Of a DNA stretch of 6,480 bases, positions 1 through 5,973 are shown in pieces. The notes beneath the pieces are model-generated. The model ran no database searches. It had not been told where the DNA came from and saw only the letters and a program-made list of their open reading frames with translations. The position numbers and the translations under genes are program-made. How positions within the stretch are numbered: position 1 is the stretch's first letter; the number at the start of each line of letters is the position of its first letter. This DNA is from Lachnospiraceae bacterium UBA2868. Its GTDB lineage: Bacteria; Bacillota_A; Clostridia; Lachnospirales; Lachnospiraceae. The DNA is taken from NCBI GenBank assembly GCA_002350465.1, contig DEEW01000061.1, positions 1-6,480 of the forward strand, written 5' to 3'.

Positions 1-104
1 ATGTTATCAGTAACAACTGGCCACATATTATTTCTTACCTGATTTCAGAAGGATTTGCGGCAGATCAGACTCTGCCGGGGTATTCTATTTTATACAGATT
101 ATGA
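1..104 (+). CDS. 3' end of an upstream gene, possibly a surface-glycan membrane protein (partial)
   Basis: An open frame runs from base 3 to a TGA at 102-104, giving 33 residues that end in LPGYSILYRL. The other two forward frames stop early (TAA at 11-13, TGA at 40-42), so this is the only frame that can cross the left edge. The TGA overlaps the next ATG as ATGA (101-104), the usual sign of translational coupling within an operon. The tail, with a turn followed by ILYRL, resembles the tail of the GT-C-like protein encoded at 3911-5860 (GTLYRVNRL). Large membrane glycosyltransferases of Clostridia often end this way, so a similar protein is possible, but 33 residues are too few to name it. 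The fragment could also be an uncharacterised protein of another kind. Confidence 0.55.
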   Translation, partial: VISNNWPHIISYLISEGFAADQTLPGYSILYRL

Positions 105-898
105 GAATAGAACTTGAAAACAACAAAGCAATACAGAATGAGGAAACATCATCCGACGGATTGGCTGATCTTATCAAGGATCAGAGCGAAAAACAGGATG
201 TGAAGTTCTCGGAACTGTCCGGCAGGAAGAAGGTCGGATACATTTGGGACTACTATAAGTGGTGGATAATAGGTGCTATAGCAGCGATCATCGCATTAAC
301 AGTATTTATAAGAGATTATCGCGAGAATTCCAAGCCGACGTACCTGTATGCGGAAATGCTCAACACTTACTTCGGGTACGACAAGACCAACACGCTTTAT
401 GATGATTTTGTTGCTGCAGAGGGAATAGATCTTACGAAAGAGCATCTGACTATCGGGATGGAGACAACGCTTTCTGTGGAAAACTATGACACTACTATGC
501 TTGCCTTCCAGCAGCGGCTAATAGCTAATTATTCGGCGGGAGAGCTTGATGTTGTCATCGGACCCAAGAACATCATGGAAGGTCCAGCAAACTGCGATAA
601 TTATGCTGATTTTAGCACGATAATTCCGGAGGATCTGAAGAAAGAGCTGCAGGATCGGGGATACGAATTCTATTATTTCGACCCGTCCAAGGATGAGATA
701 GAAGACTACGAAGGAGAAGATGTCACCCCTTATTGGGCAGGTGTTTATCTTGATAACTGCGCATATCTTAACAACATGGGAGAGGCCGGCGCATACCCGG
801 AGGCTCAAAATGAAGATGAGCGTGTGATTTTTACCATTGCGGCTAATACCAAAAGAGTTGACCATGCAATAGAGTTTTTGAAATTTATCTGCCTGTGA
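101..898 (+). CDS. Membrane-anchored protein with solute-binding-like outer domain, function unknown
   Basis: This 265-residue protein has an acidic N-terminal tail (1-35), a basic-aromatic stretch (GRKKVGYIWDYYKWW, 41-55), one membrane helix (about 56-70) and a C-terminal domain of about 190 residues. The stretch before the helix resembles one seen in uncharacterised Clostridia membrane proteins. The topology is probably N-in, C-out, though basic residues flank both sides of the helix. The outer domain has GELDVVIGP (147-155) and ends in ANTKRVDHAIEFLKFI (248-263), which recalls the last helix of ABC extracellular solute-binding proteins, where such a segment reads as AIeFLkFl. The family is not certain. 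No lipobox or cleavable signal peptide is visible. The start at 101 lacks a Shine-Dalgarno sequence but overlaps the preceding stop as ATGA, which favours it over an in-frame TTG at 161 or GTG at 200. The 3' end overlaps the deacetylase gene on the other strand by 14 bp. Confidence 0.8.
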   Translation: MRIELENNKAIQNEETSSDGLADLIKDQSEKQDVKFSELSGRKKVGYIWDYYKWWIIGAIAAIIALTVFIRDYRENSKPTYLYAEMLNTYFGYDKTNTLYDDFVAAEGIDLTKEHLTIGMETTLSVENYDTTMLAFQQRLIANYSAGELDVVIGPKNIMEGPANCDNYADFSTIIPEDLKKELQDRGYEFYYFDPSKDEIEDYEGEDVTPYWAGVYLDNCAYLNNMGEAGAYPEAQNEDERVIFTIAANTKRVDHAIEFLKFICL

Positions 899-1808
899 GC
901 TGTCTTGCCTTGCGGGCTCCGTCCTTTTCTATATCCCTGTTGGCATTTAAGTAAAAATCATCGGCGGAGTGTCTGGGGATCCCATCCCATAACTCACTTG
1001 CAAGCATTCGACCCGGGTGAAATAGTATCTCAAGTCTGCGTCCGTCTTTTTCGGTTTTTTGTATGAATGATGGATACAGGCGGTTCACTCTGTTTTCATC
1101 CATCCTTCCACTCATTACAAGACCCCACAGATACATAGGTTCAAGATTATTGCTGCGATCATATCTGTCGCATTTTCCGGAGTAGAAGTTAAGTATGCGG
1201 TTTTTGATCATATTTACGGGAGAGTAGGTTTTCCAAAGAGTGGCAGATGCAATGAAAGGCATCAGAGGTTCCTTGGAGTTTCTGATGTATTCCGGATTAA
1301 GATTATTCTCTTCAAGACATTCACATAATGCATCCCATACAACAGGTATCATATGGGTGTGCTGGTGGCTGTCTATTCGCAGACCCTCCTGACAGGAAAT
1401 ACCGTACTTGCGCGCGATATCCGTGCATTCTTCTATTGCAGACTGTACACGCTTAATCTGAGCGGATATCTCGTCTCCCAGCATTTCTTTTACAGAGTTT
1501 CTCTTAAGTGGATTATATGATGCCAGAAAGAGACTCTTCCAGGTTGAGGTAATTAAGGCATTACCGGATACTCCGCCTGAAGCAGATAACTGCAGTCCTT
1601 CCACAAGATTTAAGTGAACAGATATCTTTGGAAGATATGGGAGAGAAGGTATCGCCTCCTTTAGCAGGTCAATACATTCCTCATAACAGGTCATGTTAGG
1701 AATGATACTTATGCTGTCAAGCACACCGTCACGCATCAGATCAAGCATCTGACGTGATGTATTGACAGTGAAGGCATAGTCATCTGCGTGTAAGTCTACT
1801 ACTCTCAT
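885..1808 (-). CDS. YdjC-family (ChbG/HpnK/NaxD-like) carbohydrate deacetylase
   Basis: This 307-residue enzyme carries the conserved metal-site motifs of the YdjC family: HADDYA (7-12, for the usual ADDfG), VHLNLVEG (64-71), the DSHQHTH block (146-152) and EILFHPG (260-266). All expected Asp and His ligands are present, so it should be active. Family members remove N-acetyl groups from sugars: ChbG acts on chito-oligosaccharides, HpnK on a hopanoid sugar and NaxD on polyprenyl-phosphate-linked GalNAc. With no signal peptide or membrane helix it should be cytosolic. It is the last gene of the minus-strand operon: the preceding gene's TAA and this ATG are one base apart. Beside a polyprenyl-phosphate sugar synthase, a NaxD- or ArnD-like role on a lipid-linked sugar is more likely than chitin breakdown; this is inference. 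No chitobiose transport or hydrolase gene is in view. The family is secure and the substrate is not. Confidence 0.9.
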   Translation of the reverse strand: MRVVDLHADDYAFTVNTSRQMLDLMRDGVLDSISIIPNMTCYEECIDLLKEAIPSLPYLPKISVHLNLVEGLQLSASGGVSGNALITSTWKSLFLASYNPLKRNSVKEMLGDEISAQIKRVQSAIEECTDIARKYGISCQEGLRIDSHQHTHMIPVVWDALCECLEENNLNPEYIRNSKEPLMPFIASATLWKTYSPVNMIKNRILNFYSGKCDRYDRSNNLEPMYLWGLVMSGRMDENRVNRLYPSFIQKTEKDGRRLEILFHPGRMLASELWDGIPRHSADDFYLNANRDIEKDGARKARQLTGR

Positions 1809-1809
1809 G

Positions 1810-2784
1810 TTACTTCGGCTCCTGCCATATCACGGAATCAATTATATAAAGAGGACGGTGCTTTGCTTCCATATAAACCTTGGCTATGTATTCCCCGATG
1901 ACGCCGAGGGACAGCAAGATGGCTCCGCCGACTATGAGAAGGACCGTCAGAAGGGTTGTATAACCGGGGACATTTTTTCCGTATATCCAGTCAATGATCG
2001 TGACTATAAGCATTACAAGTCCGCCGAGTACCACGATGATTCCCGCAGCACTTATCAGGTGGAGGGGAGTAGTGCTAAACGAAGTGATCCCGTTCATGGC
2101 AAGATTCAGCATTTTTTTGAGAGTGTATTTGCTTGATCCGGCCTCACGCTCTTTGACATCGAAATATACGATATCCGATTTAAACCCCATTGTAGGTATA
2201 AGCCCGCGCAGGAACAGATTAACCTCGGAGTACTGAGACAGCGCATTCAGGGCTTTGGCGGATATAAGGCGGTAATCCGCGTGATTCGGAATTACCTTGC
2301 TGCCCATGGATCTCATCAGTTTATAATACATGGATGCGGTCATTTTTTTCATGAACCCGTCTGAGTCTCTGCCGTTTCGAACGCCGTATACAATCTCACA
2401 GCCTTCGTTATACTTAGCGATAAAATCATCCAGTGCCTCAATGTCCTGCTGCAGATCGGCATCTATAGTAACGACTATATCGGCGGAATCCTTTGCAGTC
2501 ATCATTCCGGCGAGAATGGCATTCTGGTGTCCGCTGTTTCCGGCAAGCTTCACAACTGATACCATGCTATTCTGCTCGGAAAGGGATTGCAGTATCTTGA
2601 ATGTGTTATCCCGGCTTCCGTCATCGACAAACAATATCCTGCTGCCTGCCGCAATTTTATTTTCACTGACCAGGCGCTTTAGCTTATCTGAGAGAACCTC
2701 TGTGGTCTTTGCGATCACGTCTTCTTCGTTGTAGCAAGGAACCACCAGTGTAAGTATCGGAGTTTTTGTTCGGCCGTTTTCCAT
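1810..2784 (-). CDS. GT2 polyprenyl-phosphate sugar synthase (GtrB/CsbB/ArnC-type)
   Basis: This 324-residue protein has the build of membrane-anchored bacterial DPM1-like GT2 enzymes, which move a sugar from a nucleotide sugar to undecaprenyl or another polyprenyl phosphate at the inner membrane face. The GT-A domain begins with VVPCYNEED (14-22), followed by VDDGS (53-57), the metal and nucleotide DAD motif (108-110, IDADLQQD), and the acceptor-region block around ERE and SSKYTLKKM (212-225). Two membrane helices follow (about 243-267 and 276-299), then the typical juxtamembrane end with IGEYIAKVYMEAKHRP (296-311). The length matches GtrB, CsbB and ArnC. The donor sugar cannot be read from sequence. 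The adjoining deacetylase hints at an N-acetylated sugar such as GlcNAc or GalNAc. The gene is the middle one of the operon, 27 bp after the GT2-GtrA fusion. Confidence 0.92.
   Translation of the reverse strand: MENGRTKTPILTLVVPCYNEEDVIAKTTEVLSDKLKRLVSENKIAAGSRILFVDDGSRDNTFKILQSLSEQNSMVSVVKLAGNSGHQNAILAGMMTAKDSADIVVTIDADLQQDIEALDDFIAKYNEGCEIVYGVRNGRDSDGFMKKMTASMYYKLMRSMGSKVIPNHADYRLISAKALNALSQYSEVNLFLRGLIPTMGFKSDIVYFDVKEREAGSSKYTLKKMLNLAMNGITSFSTTPLHLISAAGIIVVLGGLVMLIVTIIDWIYGKNVPGYTTLLTVLLIVGGAILLSLGVIGEYIAKVYMEAKHRPLYIIDSVIWQEPK
1819..1823 (-). promoter_or_regulatory. Ribosome binding site of the deacetylase gene
   Basis: AGGAG on the minus strand lies inside the last codons of the upstream GT2 gene, 10 nt before the ATG at 1808-1806. 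The stop and start are arranged as TAA-C-ATG, so terminating ribosomes can reinitiate directly. This site decides the start codon and supports tight co-expression of the two enzymes. Confidence 0.75.
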
Positions 2785-2791
2785 TTTCTTA

Positions 2792-2802
2792 CCTTGTCTC
2801 CT
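2792..2802 (-). promoter_or_regulatory. Ribosome binding region of the stand-alone GT2 gene
   Basis: On the minus strand the 27-bp gap holds AGGAG (2798-2802, 13 nt from the ATG) followed by AAGG (2792-2795, 7 nt from the ATG). The nearer, weaker match has normal spacing and the stronger match is rather far away. Both support the start at 2784. No promoter or terminator fits in this gap, so the gene is co-transcribed with the one before it. Confidence 0.55.
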
Positions 2803-2811
2803 TTTAGTGTT

Positions 2812-3870
2812 TTATTGTTCTTTTTTGAATATATATCTGTTCTGTATTTTGAAACTTACCACAAATAAAATCGTATCTACCATTATCTTGGCAATCTGTA
2901 CGGGAAAGCCCCCCTTTGCCATAAGGGAAACAAGACCTGCAGAAGCTGCCATCTGAGCAAGGCATAGTATGTAATACTGCAGCAGTGTTTCCATACCGCG
3001 GCTGCTCCCAAATACGATCTTCTTGTTGATAGTGTAATTAAACAGCGATGAGCATATCCTCGCAATGACCGTTGCGATCCACACTGACTGTGTCTTTGCA
3101 TGACCGGATCGGTCAAGTATTGCTATAATAGCGCAGAATATCCCGTAATCCACCAGAAAAGACGACAGCGAAGAAAGAATGTATTTGAAGAAGGTTCCGA
3201 GTATTACCTTATAAATTTTGAGTGAATCCTTTACCGGATGAAAATGGGTTTCGCTGTTTTCGTTTATATAAACTGTTTTTATGGAGACCTCCCGGATATC
3301 CGTATCGGATTTTATCGCATCAATGAGCATAACGGTTTCGTACTCAAACCTGTCGCCGGGCAGAGTACTGAATCTATTTATCAGAGAATTCGGTATTCCA
3401 CGAAGCCCTGTCTGGGTGTCGCTTATGTTACCGCCAATAAAAAGCTTGAGGGCCGCCACAGTGCATTTATTTCCGAAACGACTTTTCCACGGAACGCCTC
3501 CTGCGTTAAAATCCCGTGCTCCGAGTATCAGCGAGTCAGGATGTTCTGACATGGCGGAAGCTATCTTACCCACATCTTCCACGGTGTGCTGACCGTCGGA
3601 GTCAACGGTTATGATACCTTTCAAGTCTGTCGTGTCCGCATAATATGCCATGGCATCTTTAAGCGCCCGGCCTTTTCCCATGTTGACGGTGTGCCTTAGT
3701 ATTTTGCAGCCCTGCTTTTTTTCTATCTCATCAAAAATATACCGGCAGTCATCGCGGCTTCCGTCGTCGACTACCAGTATGTTTGAATACCCGAAAGCAA
3801 GCAGGGAATCCACGTATTCTGTAAGATCGCTCTTCGGATTAAGAGCGGGTATCACAATGAGATAGTTCAT
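2812..3870 (-). CDS. Bifunctional GT2 glycosyltransferase / GtrA-family membrane protein
   Basis: This 352-residue fusion is the first gene of the minus-strand operon. Residues 1-225 form a GT2 catalytic domain: VIPALNP near the start (6-12), VVDDGS (33-38), the DxD-type VDSDGQH (89-95), DTQTGLRG (151-158) and GDRFEYETVML (172-182). Residues 228-350 form a GtrA domain of about four helices (about 228-250, 263-282, 297-317 and 324-342). Its signature is in the second helix, ARICSSLFNYTINKKIVF (270-287), and the end QNRYIF (343-348) is typical. GtrA proteins are thought to help move polyprenyl-phosphate sugars across the membrane. Fusions of this kind are widespread in Firmicutes. The conserved VIPALN motif sits so close to Met1 that no later start is possible. 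No Shine-Dalgarno sequence precedes the ATG, and the promoter lies almost on it. Catalytic motifs look intact, so the GT2 half may make its own lipid-linked sugar. Confidence 0.93.
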   Translation of the reverse strand: MNYLIVIPALNPKSDLTEYVDSLLAFGYSNILVVDDGSRDDCRYIFDEIEKKQGCKILRHTVNMGKGRALKDAMAYYADTTDLKGIITVDSDGQHTVEDVGKIASAMSEHPDSLILGARDFNAGGVPWKSRFGNKCTVAALKLFIGGNISDTQTGLRGIPNSLINRFSTLPGDRFEYETVMLIDAIKSDTDIREVSIKTVYINENSETHFHPVKDSLKIYKVILGTFFKYILSSLSSFLVDYGIFCAIIAILDRSGHAKTQSVWIATVIARICSSLFNYTINKKIVFGSSRGMETLLQYYILCLAQMAASAGLVSLMAKGGFPVQIAKIMVDTILFVVSFKIQNRYIFKKEQ

Positions 3871-3874
3871 ATAT

Positions 3875-3904
3875 AAGACTTATAAACCAAATTTGTGATA
3901 TAAT
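3875..3904 (+). promoter_or_regulatory. Extended -10 promoter of the GT-C-like gene, apparently leaderless
   Basis: A perfect TATAAT at 3899-3904 is preceded by TG at 3896-3897, giving an extended -10 element (TGATATAAT). The -35 region is poor: AAGACT at 3875-3880 shares only GAC with the consensus at an 18-bp spacing, which extended -10 promoters tolerate. Initiation 7 nt after the box falls on the A of the start codon at 3911. The mRNA would then have no leader, consistent with the lack of a Shine-Dalgarno sequence. Confidence 0.55.
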
Positions 3905-3907
3905 CAA
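3879..3907 (-). promoter_or_regulatory. Promoter of the minus-strand glycosylation operon, near-leaderless
   Basis: On the minus strand TTGATT (-35, at 3907-3902) and TATAAG (-10, at 3884-3879) are separated by exactly 17 bp, a good sigma-A spacing. Initiation about 7 nt beyond the -10 box falls at roughly 3871-3873, only 1-3 nt before the ATG at 3870. The bases before the ATG (TATAAGTCTTATAT) contain no purine-rich ribosome site. The -35 box overlaps the -10 box of the opposite promoter. The prediction comes from sequence matching alone. Confidence 0.5.
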
Positions 3908-3910
3908 CAC

Positions 3911-5860
3911 ATGATTGCTATTTTGATGATTGTTGCGGCCGCGGTCGCTTTGTGCATGATATTTAACAGAAAACTGTATGAAACCCTGCCGCCGGCGGTG
4001 TTTATTGTAACTCTGGCCGTTTACCTTTTCGCCATGGTGCTGCCTTTGAACGTATCGGTATGGATCGTAGCAGGATTGCTGCTTTTAGTACTGACAGCTT
4101 GGGGTTTGGTATTATTGAAAACGGGGAGACTGCATACATACAAATATGACGGACAATTGCCCGCAATCATTGTACTTGCGATCTTTGGAGCAATATGCCT
4201 TGTCTTTTTCGTGCTGTTTGGAAACCGCAGGGTATTCTTTTACGATGATCTCAGTTACTGGGCAATCTATACCAAGAATATCTTTACAATAGACAGGCTG
4301 CCGCATCTGTACGAAAACTGTTCCGTAGATTACAAAGACTACACTCCGATCATACAGATATTGCAGTACATGGTTATGTTTGGTCAAAAATCATTCTCGG
4401 AGCCCGCACTGTTTAGGACAAATGTATGTCTTATATATATTCTGCTGCTTCCGATGCTGTCGGTTATTGATGATGCTTGTGTAAACAAGCCGGCAAAGAT
4501 CGCGTCAGCAGTGTTCTATGTGATATTTCCGCATATCCTTACGGCCCAGTTTTATTACAGGCTTGGAGTCGATCTGTTTCTCGCGCTAACGTTCGGTTAT
4601 GTGCTGTACTACACATTCATGTTCGAAAGCAACAAAGCTGCATCATCGCAGGAAGAGATTTGGGGCGATCTATATAAAGGATGGGGCAGGGATGAAGTGT
4701 TCAGGATAGGGTGCGTTCTGTCCGCTCTTGCATTTCTTGCCCTTGTTAAATCAAGCGGTATAGTGCTGTGCATCCTTGCGATCATCATGTTTGCGGTCAG
4801 GGAGATCATTGCGGGAGATCATATTCAAAGTGTAAATAGATCCCGTGCCATAGTTGCAAAGACATTATTGATATCTGTATTTGCTGTCGGATCATATTTC
4901 TCATGGCAATTATTCCTGCATTATTCATGGAACAACGGGTATCTAACAAACCGTGTCAAAAATAATGTAACCGACGGATTGAAATTCCCGGTATATACAG
5001 GAGAGGTTCTCCGAAATTATGTCAACCGGTTTTTCACATACCCACTGACCAGGAACAACCACGGAGTCACGGCATTTATGCTTACGATATTTATAATTGC
5101 GGTATATTCCGTGGTTCTTATATCAAAAAGACGATCCGGCAAGCCTTACAAAGCATACACCGTATTGTTTGTTTCTTCGATGATAGGCCTCGTGATCTTT
5201 TGTATCGCCCATATAAGCATGTATCTGTTTGTGTTTGATGAGTGGGAAGCCCACGGGCTGCTTGAATATGACCGTTATATAACCCAGTATCTGGGAGGGA
5301 TATTTTATGTATTTGTCTGTTTATTGCTGATGGGGATTGCCCGCTGTGCCGAAGGATCCGAAACCGGACAATTGGTGATGCTTGTATCGCTTGCCGTGTT
5401 TGCAGCCCTTCTTCCGTACAAGGATATGAAAGAGTTTCTTGTACCAGAAAACTACAGAGAAATGTTTGATCGCGAATATGCGCAGATGTCCAAGGCTGCA
5501 TCGGATGAGTGGAAGTCCTCGGGAATCATGGAAATGAATCTGGCTCACGACGGCTCGCAGCGACTTACGGTTATAGCAAACGTGTGGGATGATACTACGC
5601 AGTTCATTGAATATGAGGCGGTTCCGCAGCCCATCGACCGTTTACTGAATGTTCCTTCCGTAGAAGAGGGGAAAATACTGTCAGCCATTGATGATTATCT
5701 GGATGATTATCTCTATGTCGCAAAGGGTTCAAAGGCGGCATATGTGGGAAACTGGGAGGAAACAGCGGCAGTTACGGATGACAATACACCTCTTCGCGAG
5801 GGGACGCTTTATCGTGTTAACAGACTAAACGGTGTCAAAACTCTTTCACCTGTTTACTAG
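3911..5860 (+). CDS. Large multi-spanning GT-C-like membrane glycosyltransferase
   Basis: This 649-residue protein has about 12-14 membrane helices in residues 3-502, then a soluble C-terminal domain of about 147 residues. The first large loop after the early helices carries FFYDDLSYW (109-117), an acidic motif in the place where GT-C enzymes keep catalytic Asp or Glu residues. An EYDRYITQY segment (452-460) precedes a late helix, as in many GT-C proteins. Such enzymes take sugars from polyprenyl phosphate and add them to surface polymers or proteins outside the membrane. It is therefore the natural transferase partner for the divergent GT2, GtrA and deacetylase genes. The exact family is not recognised, and a polymer-assembly role remains possible. 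The ATG at 3911 starts the first hydrophobic helix and has no ribosome site. The next in-frame ATGs (3926, 3956) lack one too, so 3911 stands as the best start. Confidence 0.8.
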   Translation: MIAILMIVAAAVALCMIFNRKLYETLPPAVFIVTLAVYLFAMVLPLNVSVWIVAGLLLLVLTAWGLVLLKTGRLHTYKYDGQLPAIIVLAIFGAICLVFFVLFGNRRVFFYDDLSYWAIYTKNIFTIDRLPHLYENCSVDYKDYTPIIQILQYMVMFGQKSFSEPALFRTNVCLIYILLLPMLSVIDDACVNKPAKIASAVFYVIFPHILTAQFYYRLGVDLFLALTFGYVLYYTFMFESNKAASSQEEIWGDLYKGWGRDEVFRIGCVLSALAFLALVKSSGIVLCILAIIMFAVREIIAGDHIQSVNRSRAIVAKTLLISVFAVGSYFSWQLFLHYSWNNGYLTNRVKNNVTDGLKFPVYTGEVLRNYVNRFFTYPLTRNNHGVTAFMLTIFIIAVYSVVLISKRRSGKPYKAYTVLFVSSMIGLVIFCIAHISMYLFVFDEWEAHGLLEYDRYITQYLGGIFYVFVCLLLMGIARCAEGSETGQLVMLVSLAVFAALLPYKDMKEFLVPENYREMFDREYAQMSKAASDEWKSSGIMEMNLAHDGSQRLTVIANVWDDTTQFIEYEAVPQPIDRLLNVPSVEEGKILSAIDDYLDDYLYVAKGSKAAYVGNWEETAAVTDDNTPLREGTLYRVNRLNGVKTLSPVY

Positions 5861-5863
5861 AAT

Positions 5864-5881
5864 ATAGGTGATTTTACCTAT
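5864..5881. other. Small perfect inverted repeat overlapping a -35 box
   Basis: ATAGGT (5864-5869) and ACCTAT (5876-5881) form a perfect 6-bp inverted repeat with a 6-base AT-rich spacer, starting 4 bp after the stop codon of the GT-C-like gene. No run of T follows, so it is a poor intrinsic terminator. Its last base is the first base of the putative -35 box of the next gene, which would also suit a repressor operator. A repeat this short could be chance. Confidence 0.25.
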
Positions 5882-5909
5882 TGATAAACGGACGTTTCAA
5901 CGTTAATAT
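5881..5909 (+). promoter_or_regulatory. Putative sigma-A promoter of the small membrane protein gene
   Basis: TTGATA (5881-5886, 5 of 6 to consensus) and TAATAT (5904-5909, 4 of 6) are separated by 17 bp. An overlapping TATTAT (5907-5912) fits the -10 consensus better but its spacing of 20 bp is long. Initiation near 5916 would give a leader of about 58 nt that contains the hairpin and ribosome site before 5974. Confidence 0.45.
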
Positions 5910-5932
5910 TATGAGGATAGGGTGAAGATGTC

Positions 5933-5971
5933 ATGAAGCGATTATGCTTGCATGAATCGCTTGGAGGATAG
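5933..5971 (+). CDS. Possible 12-codon leader ORF
   Basis: An ATG at 5933 opens a 12-residue frame (MKRLCLHESLGG) that ends with TAG at 5969-5971, two bases before the ATG of the next gene. AGGG lies about 10 nt upstream of its start and is a modest ribosome site. It runs through the hairpin at 5936-5962, so its translation would open that structure and bring ribosomes to the next start. There is no run of one amino acid as in classical attenuator peptides. A frame this short may be chance. Confidence 0.2.
   Translation: MKRLCLHESLGG
5936..5962 (+). promoter_or_regulatory. Leader hairpin abutting a Shine-Dalgarno sequence
   Basis: AAGCGATT (5936-5943) pairs perfectly with AATCGCTT (5955-5962). 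Inside, ATGC and GCAT extend the stem past a single bulged G (5954), leaving a CTTG-type loop. The foot of the stem touches the GGAGG at 5963-5967. There is no trailing T run, so it is not a terminator. It could govern ribosome access, protect the 5' end of the mRNA, or mark a DNA operator with dyad symmetry. A direct repeat CATGAAnCG (5932-5940 and 5951-5959) lies in the same region. Confidence 0.5.
5963..5967 (+). promoter_or_regulatory. Strong ribosome binding site of the small membrane protein gene
   Basis: GGAGG sits 6 nt before the ATG at 5974. It is the best-spaced strong Shine-Dalgarno match in the window and fixes the start of the following gene. The hairpin at 5936-5962 ends on the base just before it. 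Confidence 0.85.
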
Positions 5972-5973
5972 AA

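Noticed and set aside
885..1808. Assignment of the deacetylase as chitobiose-operon ChbG
   Set aside because: No PTS, phospho-glucosidase or regulator of a chitobiose operon is present; the tight linkage with a polyprenyl-phosphate sugar synthase points to a lipid-linked substrate instead.
1807..2136. Plus-strand frame of 109 codons opposite the stand-alone GT2 gene
   Set aside because: It lies wholly antisense to a GT2 gene with clear catalytic motifs, has low-complexity charged composition and no ribosome site. It is a shadow frame.
2330..2734. Plus-strand frame of 134 codons opposite the GT2 catalytic domain
   Set aside because: Serine- and isoleucine-rich translation typical of the reverse of a real gene; the minus strand carries the VDDGS and DAD motifs here.
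5118..5501. Minus-strand frame of 127 codons inside the GT-C-like gene
   Set aside because: The plus strand encodes hydrophobic helices with the expected pattern; the reverse frame has no recognisable domain or ribosome site.
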